From the NCBI RefSeq assembly GCF_010119935.1, contig NZ_CP048209.1, positions 2,607,001-2,671,000 of the forward strand: DNA of 64,000 nucleotides, given 5' to 3'. The position numbers and the translations under genes were made by a program. Below, in pieces: positions 7,211 to 16,364 of the stretch. The notes below the pieces were generated by a model, which made no database searches, had not been told where the DNA came from, and saw only the letters and a list, made by a program, of their open reading frames with translations. Numbering within the stretch: position 1 is the first letter of the stretch; every line of letters starts with the position of its first letter. The stretch is from Paenibacillus lycopersici. GTDB lineage: Bacteria; Bacillota; Bacilli; Paenibacillales; Paenibacillaceae.

Positions 7211-8539
7211 ATGTACTTACACGGTACCAGCAAAATTAACGCGCAAGGCCATTTGGAAATCGGAGGCTGCGACACCACGGACTTGGCACAACAGTTCGGC
7301 ACGCCGCTTTACATCGTAGACGAGGCGCTCGTGCGCCAGAGAGCCCGCGAATACGTGGAATCGTTCCGCGCGTCGGGATTGAAATTCCAGGTTGCCTACG
7401 CGAGCAAAGCGTTCAGCGTAATGGCGATGTGCTCGATCGCGGAGCAAGAAGGATTGTCGCTTGACGTCGTATCCGACGGCGAGCTGTATACAGCGCTGAA
7501 AGCCGGCTTCCCGGCGGCGCGCATTCACTTCCACGGCAACAACAAGACGCCGGAAGAAATCAACATGGCGCTCGACGCGAACATCGGCTGCTTCGTCGTC
7601 GACAATTTCAACGAGCTGTACCTGCTGAACGCGCTCGCGGCCGACAAAGGCAAACGCGTCAACGTGCTGCTGCGCATCACGCCCGGCGTCGAAGCGCACA
7701 CGCATGATTATATTTCCACCGGCCAGACGGATTCCAAGTTCGGCTTCGACCTAGGCAACGGCACGGCTTACAAAGCGATTCAAGAAACGGCGGCGCAATC
7801 GAACCTCGAGCTGCTCGGCGTTCACTCGCATATCGGCTCGCAAATCTTCGAAGTCGAAGGCTTCGCGATGGCGGTCGACAAAGTGGCCGGCTTCGCCGTA
7901 CAAGTGCGCGACGAGCTGAACGTGACGTTCCGCGTCATCAACCTCGGCGGCGGCTTCGGCATCCGTTACGTGGAAGGCGACACGCCGCTTCCGATCTCGC
8001 AATACGTCAAGGCGATCACGGATTCGATCAAGACGAACTTCTCCGCGGCGAGCTATCCGCTGCCTGAAATTTGGGTCGAACCGGGCCGCAGCATGGTCGG
8101 CGACGCCGGCACGACGCTGTACACGGTCGGGACAAGCAAAGACATCCCCGGCGTGCGCAAATATATCGCCGTTGACGGCGGCATGTCGGATAACCCGCGT
8201 TTTGCGCTGTACGAATCCAAGTACGAGGCGATCCTGGCGAACCGCGCGAACGATCCGCTGGAAGAGACCGTAACCATCGCAGGGAAACTCTGCGAAAGCG
8301 GAGACAAGCTGATCATGGATCTGGAACTGCCGAAAGCGAAGAGCGGCGACCTGCTTGCCGTCTTCTGCACGGGCGCGTACAATTATTCCATGGCGAGCAA
8401 CTATAACCGGGTCCGCCGCCCGGCGGTCGTCTTCGTCAAAGACGGCGCGGCAGACGTTGCCGTCAAGCGCGAATCGCTTGACGACATCATCGGCAACGAC
8501 GTCATTCCGGCGCGGCTGCAAACGTCCGCGGCGCGTTAA
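7211..8539 (+). CDS. lysA: Diaminopimelate decarboxylase
   Basis: A 442-residue PLP enzyme that decarboxylates meso-diaminopimelate to L-lysine, the last step of lysine synthesis. The PLP lysine is K66 in VAYASKAFS. The glycine-rich phosphate-binding loop NLGGGFGIRY, the substrate motif LCESGD and the C-terminal CTGAYNYSMASNYN are all present. AGCGGAGGGG precedes the ATG. The gene follows spoVAF as in B. subtilis; a TATACT -10-like element at 7140-7145 suggests it also has its own promoter. Lysine and DAP are both needed during sporulation. Confidence 0.95.
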   Translation: MYLHGTSKINAQGHLEIGGCDTTDLAQQFGTPLYIVDEALVRQRAREYVESFRASGLKFQVAYASKAFSVMAMCSIAEQEGLSLDVVSDGELYTALKAGFPAARIHFHGNNKTPEEINMALDANIGCFVVDNFNELYLLNALAADKGKRVNVLLRITPGVEAHTHDYISTGQTDSKFGFDLGNGTAYKAIQETAAQSNLELLGVHSHIGSQIFEVEGFAMAVDKVAGFAVQVRDELNVTFRVINLGGGFGIRYVEGDTPLPISQYVKAITDSIKTNFSAASYPLPEIWVEPGRSMVGDAGTTLYTVGTSKDIPGVRKYIAVDGGMSDNPRFALYESKYEAILANRANDPLEETVTIAGKLCESGDKLIMDLELPKAKSGDLLAVFCTGAYNYSMASNYNRVRRPAVVFVKDGAADVAVKRESLDDIIGNDVIPARLQTSAAR

Positions 8540-8588
8540 TCGGCCGACGCCCGCCATTGGCTGGCGCAGCGTTTATCTGATTCAAAGG

Positions 8589-8637
8589 GGATCCAAGCGT
8601 GGCATAAGCGGTAAACTTATGCTATGCTTGGATTTTA
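8589..8637 (+). terminator. Long interrupted inverted repeat, probable lysA terminator
   Basis: ATCCAAGC (8591-8598) and GCATAAG (8602-8608) pair with CTTATGC (8616-8622) and GCTTGGAT (8626-8633), with a 3x3 internal loop, followed by TTTTAC. It is either the lysA terminator or a regulatory palindrome before the cyclophilin gene. Confidence 0.55.
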
Positions 8638-8668
8638 CAATGAGAATTGACAGGAGGTTTGCCAAACC

Positions 8669-9100
8669 ATGGCTAAACAAGCAAAAATCACCATGTCCAA
8701 CGGCGCCGAGGTGCTGATCGATCTGTTCGAGAACGATGCGCCGAACACGGTGGCGAACTTCGAGAAGCTGGCGAAAGAGGGCTTCTACAACGGACTGAAC
8801 TTCCATCGCGTCATCCCGGGCTTCGTCGCGCAAGGCGGCTGCCCGAACGGGACAGGCACCGGCGGCCCGGGCTACACGATCAACTGCGAAATCAACCCGA
8901 ACAAGCACGAGCGCGGAGCGCTTGCGATGGCGCATGCCGGCCGCAACACGGGCGGAAGCCAGTTCTACATCGTGTACCAGCCGCAGCCGCATCTGGACGG
9001 CCAGCACACGGTATTCGGCAAAGTCGTATCCGGCATGGAGCATGTCGACAAGTTCCAAGGCCGCGACAAAATGGACAAGGTCGAAATCATCGAAGCGTAA
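8669..9100 (+). CDS. ppiB: Peptidyl-prolyl cis-trans isomerase, cyclophilin type
   Basis: A 143-residue cytoplasmic cyclophilin that speeds proline isomerisation in folding proteins. The family signature is seen in [13 protein letters not shown] (catalytic Arg and Phe), and the active-site strand in [18 protein letters not shown], and [12 protein letters not shown] closes the fold. AGGAGG lies 14 bases upstream. No signal peptide is present. The gene follows lysA as in B. subtilis and ends with its own terminator. Confidence 0.94.
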   Translation: MAKQAKITMSNGAEVLIDLFENDAPNTVANFEKLAKEGFYNGLNFHRVIPGFVAQGGCPNGTGTGGPGYTINCEINPNKHERGALAMAHAGRNTGGSQFYIVYQPQPHLDGQHTVFGKVVSGMEHVDKFQGRDKMDKVEIIEA

Positions 9101-9110
9101 GACAAGCAGG

Positions 9111-9150
9111 CCGCAGCCGGTGGAGAACGTTCCGCCCGCTGCGGTTTTCT
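9111..9150 (+). terminator. Terminator after ppiB
   Basis: CCGCAGC (9111-9117) pairs with GCTGCGG (9138-9144), followed by TTTTCT; it begins 10 bases after the stop. Confidence 0.7.
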
Positions 9151-9203
9151 CGTATCGGGCCTGCCCGCTCCTGCGCCATTCGACACAAAACCGACGAAAC
9201 AGG

Positions 9204-9232
9204 TTGCTTTTTCAATACGAGAGTGGTAACAT
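9204..9232 (+). promoter_or_regulatory. Candidate sigma-A promoter of the riboflavin operon
   Basis: TTGCTT (9204-9209), a 17-base spacer and TAACAT (9227-9232). The expected start is about 20 bases before the riboswitch. Confidence 0.55.
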
Positions 9233-9257
9233 TTCCACAAAAGTAGTTGCGATTTTT

Positions 9258-9452
9258 CCTTCGGGGTCGGGTGAAATTCCCAACCGGCGGTGATCGAAGG
9301 GCTGCTGGCCGTTGTATCGCTTAAGCGGCTTCGCTCCTTCGTCAGTCCGTGACCCGGCTCGCAAGCATGGATATCCCTTGAGGGCGTGCATGCTGCTTGA
9401 CGGTGGACCTGGTGCAAATCCGGGACCGACAGTATAGTCTGGATGGGAGAAG
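9258..9452 (+). ncRNA. FMN riboswitch (RFN element)
   Basis: The conserved RFN blocks appear in order: CGGGGTCGGGTGAAATTCCC, ACCGGCGGTGAT, AGTCCGTGACCCG, GGACCTGGTGCAAATCCGGG and ACCGACAGTATAGTCTGGATG. The variable stems between the GGCGGT and GTCCGTGAC blocks and after GACCCG are longer than usual, making the element about 195 bases. It binds FMN and, with the terminator at 9569-9612, should switch off the downstream rib operon when flavin is plentiful. Confidence 0.95.
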
Positions 9453-9568
9453 GAAAAGGCACGCGAATACCATTTTTTCATTTCTTGCCGACCTTGTACT
9501 TTTTTTCACATGGTCGCCGAGTTTGTTTGAATGTGTCTTCGACCGTTGTCTTTGACCTGCGTTTCTCT

Positions 9569-9612
9569 AATCACCCCGTTGGCGCTACTTGGCCGAGGGG
9601 TGATTTTTATTT
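9569..9612 (+). terminator. Riboswitch-controlled terminator before ribD
   Basis: ATCACCCC (9570-9577) pairs with GGGGTGAT (9597-9604), followed by TTTTATTT. It lies between the FMN aptamer and ribD and is the likely expression platform. Confidence 0.8.
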
Positions 9613-9629
9613 CTGCGACGATCGATATA

Positions 9630-10745
9630 TTGAACGACGAAACGTACATGCGGCTGGCGCTTGACCTGGCCTCCAAGGCGAAGGGTCAGACGGAAATCAA
9701 TCCCGTCGTCGGCTGCGTCGTCGTCCGCGAAGGCCGCATCGTCGGCCTGGGCGCGCATTTGCGCCGGGGGGAAGGCCACGCGGAGGTGCATGCGCTGCGC
9801 ATGGCCGGCGACGAAGCGGAAGGCGCGACGGCTTATGTCACGCTGGAGCCGTGCAGCCATCACGGCCGGACGCCGCCGTGCTGCGAGCGGCTGATCGAGG
9901 CGAAGGTCGCCCGCGTCGTCGTCGCCTGCGCGGATCCGAATCCGCAGGTGGCGGGGCGGGGCATCGCAAGGCTGCGCGAGGCGGGCATCGCCGTCGACGT
10001 CGGACTGCTTGAACGGGAATCGACGCGGATGAACGAGATGTTCAACAAGTTCATCACGACGCGGCTGCCGTTCGTCACGATGAAATCGGCGATGACGCTG
10101 GACGGCAAGCTGGCGGCGAAGTCCGGCGACAGCCGGTACGTCAGCGGCCCGCAGGCGCGGGAGATGGCGCACACGCTCCGTCACCGGCACATGGGCATCA
10201 TGGTCGGCGCCGAAACGGCGCTGATCGACGACCCGGAGCTGACGACGCGCTTGTCGGTACCGGCCGTTCATCCCGTGCGCATCGTCGTCGACTCCAGGCT
10301 GCGGCTGCCGCTCGATGCCCGCCTGCTGCGCGGCCGTTCGGCGCCCGTGATCGTGCTCACGGTCGAAGGCGCCGATCCCGGCAGGCGCGCCGCGCTGGAA
10401 GCCGCCGGCGCCGAAGTGATCGCCTGCGGAAGCGGAAGCCGCGTCGATTTGTCGATCGCCATGCGCAAGCTCGGCGAGAAGGAGATCGGCTCGATCCTGC
10501 TGGAGGGCGGCGGCAAGCTGAACGGCGCGATGCTGGAGCTTGGCCTGGTCGACAAGCTGCTGCTCTTCATCGCGCCGAAAGTGATCGGCGGCCAGATGGC
10601 GCCGGGCGTCTTCCAGTTCGACGGCTTCGAGAAGATGGCGCATGCGATCCCGTTCCGCGAGGTGGAGGTCGAGCGGATCGGCGGCGACATCTTCCTCAGC
10701 GGCTATCCCGATTATGAAGCCGGCGACCGCTCGGGCGGAGCTTAA
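9630..10745 (+). CDS. ribD: Bifunctional riboflavin deaminase/reductase RibD
   Basis: Two-domain enzyme for the second and third steps of riboflavin synthesis. The deaminase zinc ligands are in HAEVHA and PCSHHGRTPPC; the reductase half begins near LPFVTMKSAMTLDGKLA and ends with LLEGGGKLNG and FIAPKVIGG. The start is uncertain. TTG at 9630 (NDETYMRLALDLA follows) aligns with family N-termini, but no good ribosome binding site precedes it. ATG at 9648 would cut the first strand, and GTG at 9600 lies inside the terminator stem. The next gene is 75 bases downstream. Confidence 0.9.
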   Translation: MNDETYMRLALDLASKAKGQTEINPVVGCVVVREGRIVGLGAHLRRGEGHAEVHALRMAGDEAEGATAYVTLEPCSHHGRTPPCCERLIEAKVARVVVACADPNPQVAGRGIARLREAGIAVDVGLLERESTRMNEMFNKFITTRLPFVTMKSAMTLDGKLAAKSGDSRYVSGPQAREMAHTLRHRHMGIMVGAETALIDDPELTTRLSVPAVHPVRIVVDSRLRLPLDARLLRGRSAPVIVLTVEGADPGRRAALEAAGAEVIACGSGSRVDLSIAMRKLGEKEIGSILLEGGGKLNGAMLELGLVDKLLLFIAPKVIGGQMAPGVFQFDGFEKMAHAIPFREVEVERIGGDIFLSGYPDYEAGDRSGGA

Positions 10746-10819
10746 GGGCACGGCCGCCAACAAGGCTTGCGCATCGCGGGCCCACCGACCGATAGTCGGG
10801 AAGAGAGGAGGAAGCCGAC

Positions 10820-11500
10820 ATGTTTACAGGACTTATCGAAGAAATCGGAACGCTCAAGCGATCCTACAAGCAGGGCGAGGCGATGCTGCTCGTCATCGAA
10901 GCGGAGCGCGTGCTGCAAGGCGTCGCCATCGGCGACAGCATCTCGGTGAACGGCGTATGCCTGACGGTAACGGAATTCGACGCCCGGTCGTTCACGGTCG
11001 ACGTGATGCCGCAGACGTACCGCCATTCGAATTTGAAGGACGTCCGGCCGGGCGAGCCGCTCAATCTGGAGCGTGCCATGCTGGCGGGCGGACGCTTCGG
11101 CGGCCATATCGTGCAGGGCCATGCGGACGGAACGGGCGAGATCGTATCGCGCCGCGCCGACGCGAACGCGGTCGTGTTCACCATAAGGCCGCATGACGGC
11201 AGGCTGATGCGCTACGTGATCCCGCAAGGCTCCGTCACGATCGACGGCATCAGCTTGACCGTGGCCGTCGCGGAACGCGACAGCTTCGCCGTCTCGATCA
11301 TTCCGCACACGTTGAAGGAAACGGCGCTGCAGCACAAGAACGCCGGCAGCGTCATCAATATCGAATGCGACGTGCTCGGCAAATACGTCGATCACTTGCT
11401 GCGCTACAAGGATAGCTGCGACGACGGGGAACGGACCGGCAAGCCGGAGAGCGGCAGCAAGCTGACCGCCGCGTTTCTGGCGGAGAACGGCTTCCTGTGA
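10820..11500 (+). CDS. ribE: Riboflavin synthase alpha subunit
   Basis: A 226-residue lumazine-binding protein that dismutates two 6,7-dimethyl-8-ribityllumazine molecules into riboflavin. It has the expected internal duplication: MFTGLIEEIG at the start, GDSISVNGVCLTV in the first barrel, and FGGHIVQGHADGTGEI then GSVTIDGISLTV in the second. GAGAGGAGG precedes the ATG. It is the second gene of the rib operon. The C-terminal tail after KYVDHLL is hydrophilic and not conserved. Confidence 0.95.
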   Translation: MFTGLIEEIGTLKRSYKQGEAMLLVIEAERVLQGVAIGDSISVNGVCLTVTEFDARSFTVDVMPQTYRHSNLKDVRPGEPLNLERAMLAGGRFGGHIVQGHADGTGEIVSRRADANAVVFTIRPHDGRLMRYVIPQGSVTIDGISLTVAVAERDSFAVSIIPHTLKETALQHKNAGSVINIECDVLGKYVDHLLRYKDSCDDGERTGKPESGSKLTAAFLAENGFL

Positions 11501-11571
11501 TCCGCGCGCACGCGGCTGCGGAAGAGACAGACAAAGGGCTTGCAAACAGCCTACTAAAGGAGTGAATGGCG

Positions 11572-12825
11572 ATGAGCAACCAACTGGAAGCAAGAACGAC
11601 GCCGGACGAGCAGCCGGTGTTCGATACCATCGAAGCGGCGCTCGAGGATCTGCTGCGCGGCAAACCGATTATCGTTGTCGACGACGAGGACCGCGAGAAC
11701 GAAGGCGATCTGATCGCGCTCGCCAGCAAGGCGACGCCCGAAGTCATCAATTTCATGATTACCGAGGCGCGCGGTCTTGTCTGCGTGCCGATCACGCAGG
11801 AACGCGCGGAGGAGCTCGACCTGCCGCCGATGGTGCAGCGCAACACCGATTACCATGGCACCGCGTTTACCGTGTCGGTCGATCATATTTCGACGTCGAC
11901 GGGCATATCGGCGTACGAGCGGTCGCAGACGGTGCAGGCGCTGATCGATCCCGGCACGAGGGCGGACGACTTCCGCCGTCCGGGCCATATCTTCCCGCTG
12001 ATCGCGAAGAAGGGCGGCGTGCTGCGCCGCGCCGGGCATACGGAAGCGGCGATCGACCTGGCCCGCATGTGCGGCTCCAAGCCCGCGGCGGTCATCTGCG
12101 AGATCATCAAGGAAGACGGCTCGATGGCCCGCCTGCCGGATCTGATCGAGTTCAAGGCGAAGCATGAGCTGAAGCTGATTTCCATTCAGGCGCTCATTCA
12201 TTACCGCAACGAGAAAGAGAAGCTGGTGGAGCGGGTCGTCGAAGTGAAAATGCCGACCGATTTCGGCATATTCCGGGCGGTCGCGTACACGAACGACGTG
12301 GATAACAAGGAGCATGTCGCGCTCGTGAAGGGCGAGATCGACCCGACGAAGCCGACGCTCGTGCGCGTCCACTCCGAATGCCTCACCGGCGACGTGTTCC
12401 ATTCCCACCGCTGCGATTGCGGTCCGCAGCTCGAAGCGGCATTGCGCCAAATCGACGAAGCCGGCCAAGGCGTGCTGCTCTATATGCGGCAGGAAGGCCG
12501 CGGCATCGGCTTGATCAACAAGCTGAAAGCCTATAAGCTTCAAGAGCAGGGATTGGATACGGTGGACGCGAATATTAAACTTGGCTTCGCCCCGGATTTG
12601 CGCAATTACGGCATCGGCGCCCAAATTCTCAAAGACCTTGGCGTCCGCCAGATGCGCCTGCTCACGAACAATCCGCGCAAAATCCGCGGGTTGGAGGGCT
12701 ACGGCCTCGAAGTCGTCGAACGCGTGCCGATTCAAATGGACGCGAACGAGGACAACGACCGTTACCTGCACACGAAGAAGGACAAATTGGGCCATTTGCT
12801 CAAATTTGACGAATACCATATTTAA
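11572..12825 (+). CDS. ribBA: Bifunctional DHBP synthase / GTP cyclohydrolase II
   Basis: A 417-residue fusion supplying both riboflavin precursors. Residues ~15-215 are 3,4-dihydroxy-2-butanone-4-phosphate synthase ([11 protein letters not shown] metal/substrate loop, and [13 protein letters not shown]). Residues ~220-417 are GTP cyclohydrolase II with the zinc cysteines in [12 protein letters not shown] and an upstream SECLTGD, plus RQEGRGIGL. The ATG at 11572 lies nine bases after AAAGGAG and is preferred to the ATG at 11566, which is only three bases away. It is the third gene of the rib operon. Confidence 0.95.
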   Translation: MSNQLEARTTPDEQPVFDTIEAALEDLLRGKPIIVVDDEDRENEGDLIALASKATPEVINFMITEARGLVCVPITQERAEELDLPPMVQRNTDYHGTAFTVSVDHISTSTGISAYERSQTVQALIDPGTRADDFRRPGHIFPLIAKKGGVLRRAGHTEAAIDLARMCGSKPAAVICEIIKEDGSMARLPDLIEFKAKHELKLISIQALIHYRNEKEKLVERVVEVKMPTDFGIFRAVAYTNDVDNKEHVALVKGEIDPTKPTLVRVHSECLTGDVFHSHRCDCGPQLEAALRQIDEAGQGVLLYMRQEGRGIGLINKLKAYKLQEQGLDTVDANIKLGFAPDLRNYGIGAQILKDLGVRQMRLLTNNPRKIRGLEGYGLEVVERVPIQMDANEDNDRYLHTKKDKLGHLLKFDEYHI

Positions 12826-12875
12826 ATTCCCATTCCCAGCATAGAGCGGGTTAAATCAGAGAGGATGACTGTACA

Positions 12876-13346
12876 ATGCCGAACGTATTCGAAGGACATT
12901 TAATTTCCGAAGGGTTAAAATACGGCGTCGTCGTAGGACGTTTCAACGAGTTTATCTCCAGCAAGCTGCTTGGCGGCGCGCTAGACGCGTTCAAGCGTCA
13001 CGGCGCGGACGACAATGAAGTGGACATCGCCTGGGTGCCGGGCGCATTCGAAATTCCGCTGATCGCGCAGAAGATGGCCGAGAGCGGCAAGTACGACGCC
13101 GTTATTACCCTTGGCGCCGTCATCCGGGGGTCAACGCCGCACTTCGACTACGTCTGCAACGAAGCAGCCAAGGGCGTCGCCGCAGTCGGCCTGAAGACCG
13201 GCGTACCGACCGTGTTCGGCGTTCTGACCGTCGATTCCATCGAGCAAGCGATCGAGCGCGCGGGCACGAAAGCCGGGAACAAAGGCTGGGAAGCCGCGGT
13301 AACGGCGATCGAAATGGCCAACTTGACGAAAGTGCTTCAAGGTTAA
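12876..13346 (+). CDS. ribH: 6,7-dimethyl-8-ribityllumazine synthase
   Basis: A 156-residue lumazine synthase (beta subunit of riboflavin synthase) that condenses the RibA- and RibB-derived intermediates; the family forms icosahedral shells. Key motifs are [38 protein letters not shown] (with the catalytic His) and [27 protein letters not shown] precedes the ATG. It is the last gene of the operon, in the same D-E-BA-H order as in B. subtilis. Confidence 0.96.
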   Translation: MPNVFEGHLISEGLKYGVVVGRFNEFISSKLLGGALDAFKRHGADDNEVDIAWVPGAFEIPLIAQKMAESGKYDAVITLGAVIRGSTPHFDYVCNEAAKGVAAVGLKTGVPTVFGVLTVDSIEQAIERAGTKAGNKGWEAAVTAIEMANLTKVLQG

Positions 13347-13417
13347 GCCGCGAAGCGACAGGCATGGTTCGCAATGACAAGCATGACAATTCACCTTATT
13401 AGGAGTGGGCCGGAGCC

Positions 13418-14200
13418 ATGGCGGTGACCTACAAATTGGAATCGTTCGAAGGGCCGCTCGACTTGCTCCTTCATCTCATCGATAAAGCCGAGATCGACAT
13501 TCATGAGATATCGATCAGCGAGATTACGGATCAGTACATGGACTACTTGAATGCGATGCAGGAGCTCGAGCTGGAAGTTACGAGCGAGTTTCTCGTCATG
13601 GCGGCAACGCTGCTGTCGATCAAGAGCAAGCAGCTGCTCCCGAAACCGCCGGTCATCGAAGACGATTATTACGAGGAATGGCCGGACGACGGGCTCGACC
13701 CGCGCGACGAACTGATCGCGAAGCTCGTGGAGTACCGCAAATATAAGCAAATCGCCGAGCAGCTCCGGGAACAGGAATTCGAGCGAAGCCTCGTCTATAC
13801 GAAGGAACCGGAGGACATGACGCCGTTCATGAAGATCGTGCCGGAGAATCCCGTCAAAGGGCTGACCGTCGCGGACCTGGTCGCCGCGTTCCAGAAGGCG
13901 CTTCGCAAAGCTTCGCGCCGCAACATCGTCGCCACGATCCATCGCGACGAAATCTCGGTCAAGGACCGGATCCGCGACATCGTCGAGGTGCTGCGGGAGT
14001 TCGAAACCGTCCGGTTCTCGAAGCTCATCCGGGACGATATGAGCCGGCACGAAGTCGTCGTAACGTTCCTGGCGCTGCTCGAATTAATGAAGATGAAGCA
14101 CATTCGCTGTTTTCAGCACGGCCTGTTTGATGATATCGTTGTGCATTGGAGGGGTGAAACGGCTGATGGCGGATTATTCGAAGTTGAAGTCGATTACTGA
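13418..14200 (+). CDS. scpA: Segregation and condensation protein A
   Basis: A 260-residue kleisin that bridges the heads of SMC dimers in the chromosome condensation complex. The N-terminal SMC-neck-binding helix (KLESFEGPLDLLLHLIDKAEIDI), the acidic middle and the C-terminal winged helix (VTFLALLELMKMKHIRC) are all visible. TAGGAGTG lies upstream of the ATG. Its end overlaps scpB by 35 bases, so the two partners are probably translated together. Confidence 0.95.
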   Translation: MAVTYKLESFEGPLDLLLHLIDKAEIDIHEISISEITDQYMDYLNAMQELELEVTSEFLVMAATLLSIKSKQLLPKPPVIEDDYYEEWPDDGLDPRDELIAKLVEYRKYKQIAEQLREQEFERSLVYTKEPEDMTPFMKIVPENPVKGLTVADLVAAFQKALRKASRRNIVATIHRDEISVKDRIRDIVEVLREFETVRFSKLIRDDMSRHEVVVTFLALLELMKMKHIRCFQHGLFDDIVVHWRGETADGGLFEVEVDY

Positions 14201-14861
14201 GGGACTGCTGTTCATGGCGGGGGACGAAGGGCTGACGGTCAAGCAGCTGTCGGACATTCTCCAGCTGGATGCAGCGGTCGCGGCCGATCTGGCCAAAGAT
14301 TTGATGAAGGATTTGAAATCGAAGAAGCGCGGCATTCAGGTGTCGCTCGTCGCCGGGGCTTACCGGATGACGACGAATCCGGACCATGCGGTGTACTTCG
14401 AGCGGATGGCGTATTCGCCGACGCGTTCGAGCCTGTCGCAGGCGGCGCTCGAGACGTTGTCCATCGTTGCCTACAGGCAGCCGATCACGCGCGTCGAGAT
14501 CGAGGAAATCCGCGGCGTGAAATGCGACCGGGCGATCCAGTCGCTCGTGAGCAAGGATCTGATCGAAGAAGTCGGGCGCGCCGAGCAGATCGGCCGTCCG
14601 ATTCTATATGGCTCGACGAAGTCGTTTCTGGAATATTTCGGCTTGTCCGGCCTCGACGCGCTGCCTGAGCCGTCTTCCGTCGCGATCGACGATCTGGAAG
14701 ACCAGACCCAGCTGCTGTTCGAGCGGTTAGAGGGCCGCCAGATGACGATCGAGGAGATGTCGTTCGCCGATCTCGATTCCGAATTGGGCGAGGAGCCGCA
14801 GCGCGAGTCCGAACCCGATCGGTCGCAGGCGCCGGAACCGGAGACGGTGCCGGAGAGTTGA
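14166..14861 (+). CDS. scpB: Segregation and condensation protein B
   Basis: A 231-residue protein with two winged-helix domains that dimerises and binds ScpA. Family motifs are KSITEGLLFMAGDEGLT, SLSQAALETLSIVAYRQPITR and IEEIRGVKCDRAIQSL. The ATG at 14166 is chosen because GGAGGGG lies 11 bases upstream and the product begins as family members do; a longer frame from 14127 would extend further into scpA. The C-terminal ~45 residues are acidic and probably disordered. Confidence 0.94.
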   Translation: MADYSKLKSITEGLLFMAGDEGLTVKQLSDILQLDAAVAADLAKDLMKDLKSKKRGIQVSLVAGAYRMTTNPDHAVYFERMAYSPTRSSLSQAALETLSIVAYRQPITRVEIEEIRGVKCDRAIQSLVSKDLIEEVGRAEQIGRPILYGSTKSFLEYFGLSGLDALPEPSSVAIDDLEDQTQLLFERLEGRQMTIEEMSFADLDSELGEEPQRESEPDRSQAPEPETVPES

Positions 14862-14956
14862 GCCGGGAGCGCGATTAAGGATACAACCAACCGAATGAGA
14901 TTTGTCCGCAAGGTCATACTATATCCGACCAACTCAGGGAAATGGGGGGAAACGCC

Positions 14957-15658
14957 ATGCTTGGCTACCCGTTCGGATGGATGATTGCGGCAGGTCTCTT
15001 TTTTTTGCTTGTGCTCGCTATTGCGCTGTCGCCCGTCGTCATTCGCGGTCGTATCAAACGGATGGGGGAAGACGATGACGCCGAATTAAGCATCCGCGCG
15101 CTGCTCGGCCTCGTGAACTTTCATTGGCAGCTGCCCGAAATGAAATTCAACGGGGTCGCCATGGAGCTGAAACGCGAACTGACGGCGGAGAACGTCGCAA
15201 GCAGCGGCACGGACGTAGGCAAGAGCAGCGTCAATCTCCAAAGCATCATGAAATCGATCGACTGGACGCAAGCACTGCTGCAGCATACGGACGATCTGCT
15301 CGGCTGGGTCAAGAAGACGCTCGGCCATGTGCGCGTTACGGAATGGAAGTGGGTTAGCGCGGTCGGCACCGGCGACGCGATGTGGACCGCCATGCTGACC
15401 GGCACGGTCTGGTCGGCGAAGACGACGGTCATCGGCGTGCTGTCGCAGCTGATTCAGCTGGAGACGGATCCGGAGCTTACGGTGCAGCCGGTGTTCCAGG
15501 CGGCGTATTTCTCGACGGAGGGCAAATTCACGGCGAAGGTCAGCTTCGGCTATGCCATCTTCGCCGGCATCAGGCTGGCGGTCAAGATGAAGCATGCGGC
15601 CGCCGAAGGCGTGCCGAGAGGCGTTGTCGGCTGGCAGCGGATTCTGCTGCGCGGCTGA
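14957..15658 (+). CDS. DUF2953 membrane-associated protein (YtfI-like)
   Basis: A 233-residue protein with one N-terminal membrane helix (WMIAAGLFFLLVLAIALSPV) and a soluble C-terminal domain. The segment TGDAMWTAMLTGTVWSAK and the ending PVFQAAYFSTEGKFTAKVSFGYAIFAGIRLA are the DUF2953 pattern. Its function is not established. GGGGGGA lies six bases before the ATG at 14957, which I prefer to the ATG at 14942. In B. subtilis the DUF2953 gene also directly precedes ytfJ, suggesting a spore-related role by association only. Confidence 0.85.
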   Translation: MLGYPFGWMIAAGLFFLLVLAIALSPVVIRGRIKRMGEDDDAELSIRALLGLVNFHWQLPEMKFNGVAMELKRELTAENVASSGTDVGKSSVNLQSIMKSIDWTQALLQHTDDLLGWVKKTLGHVRVTEWKWVSAVGTGDAMWTAMLTGTVWSAKTTVIGVLSQLIQLETDPELTVQPVFQAAYFSTEGKFTAKVSFGYAIFAGIRLAVKMKHAAAEGVPRGVVGWQRILLRG

Positions 15659-15769
15659 CGCATCGGTTTCGATTTGCCTCGGATTCCGATTACATAATGT
15701 ACAATTCGCGGGGGAACGCTAGAGACGGCAAGCGCAGTATCCGATTTCGATCCGAGGAGGACTTTATCG

Positions 15770-16219
15770 ATGGCAGACCATCCGATTCAAGGCTTAATGC
15801 AGACCGCAATGGAGAATATCAAGGAAATGGTCGATGTCAACACAATCGTCGGCGATCCCGTGCAAACCCCTGACGGCAGCGTCATTATGCCGATATCCAA
15901 AGTCGGTTTCGGTTTCGTGGCGGGCGGCAGCGATATCCGCATGGGCGGCGACAACAAGCAAGGCGATATGCACAACGCTTCGGTGCAGCTTCCATTCGGC
16001 GGCGGCAGCGGCGGCGGCGTATCCATCACGCCGATCGCGTTCCTCGTCGTCGGCACGCACGGCGTACGCATCGTGCCGCTGGACAATCAGACGCATCTGA
16101 TGGAGCGCGTGCTCGATTCCGCTCCGCAAGTGTTCGACAAAATCCAAAGCATGTTCAAGAAAGACCATGCCTCGTCCGAAGCCGAATCCGTGCTGATCGA
16201 CAGCATGGACTTAAGCTGA
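15770..16219 (+). CDS. ytfJ: GerW-family sporulation protein YtfJ
   Basis: A 149-residue cytoplasmic protein of the GerW/YtfJ family, made in the forespore and needed for normal germination in Bacillus. Diagnostic features are the N-terminal QTAMENIKEMVDVNTIVGDP, the strand PISKVGFGFVAGG and the glycine-rich turn FGGGSGGGVSITPIAFLVV. GAGGAGG lies upstream of the ATG. It follows the DUF2953 gene and ends with its own terminator. Confidence 0.93.
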   Translation: MADHPIQGLMQTAMENIKEMVDVNTIVGDPVQTPDGSVIMPISKVGFGFVAGGSDIRMGGDNKQGDMHNASVQLPFGGGSGGGVSITPIAFLVVGTHGVRIVPLDNQTHLMERVLDSAPQVFDKIQSMFKKDHASSEAESVLIDSMDLS

Positions 16220-16255
16220 TCGCGATCGACGGCGGTAAGCTTTCGCAGACCTTGT

Positions 16256-16287
16256 AACCGTCCGCTTCGGGACGGTTTCTTTTTTTG
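16256..16287 (+). terminator. Terminator after ytfJ
   Basis: AACCGTCC (16256-16263) pairs perfectly with GGACGGTT (16270-16277) over a 6-base loop, followed by TCTTTTTTT. Confidence 0.9.
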
Positions 16288-16296
16288 GACAGGTTG

Positions 16297-16324
16297 GGAT
16301 ATATCCCGCTCCGCTTCATATACT
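16297..16324 (+). promoter_or_regulatory. Candidate sigma-E promoter of dacB-spmAB
   Basis: GGATATAT (16297-16304), a 12-base gap and CATATACT (16317-16324) resemble the mother-cell sigma-E consensus (GTCATATT / CATACAnT). The dacB operon of B. subtilis is known to be sigma-E dependent. The match is good but not perfect. Confidence 0.5.
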
Positions 16325-16364
16325 TGAACTATGACGAGTGACGACATCTTGAAGGAGGACAACT

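Noticed and set aside
9258..9452. T-box leader
   Set aside because: The conserved blocks are those of the RFN/FMN element, not the T-box sequence, and the downstream genes are rib genes.
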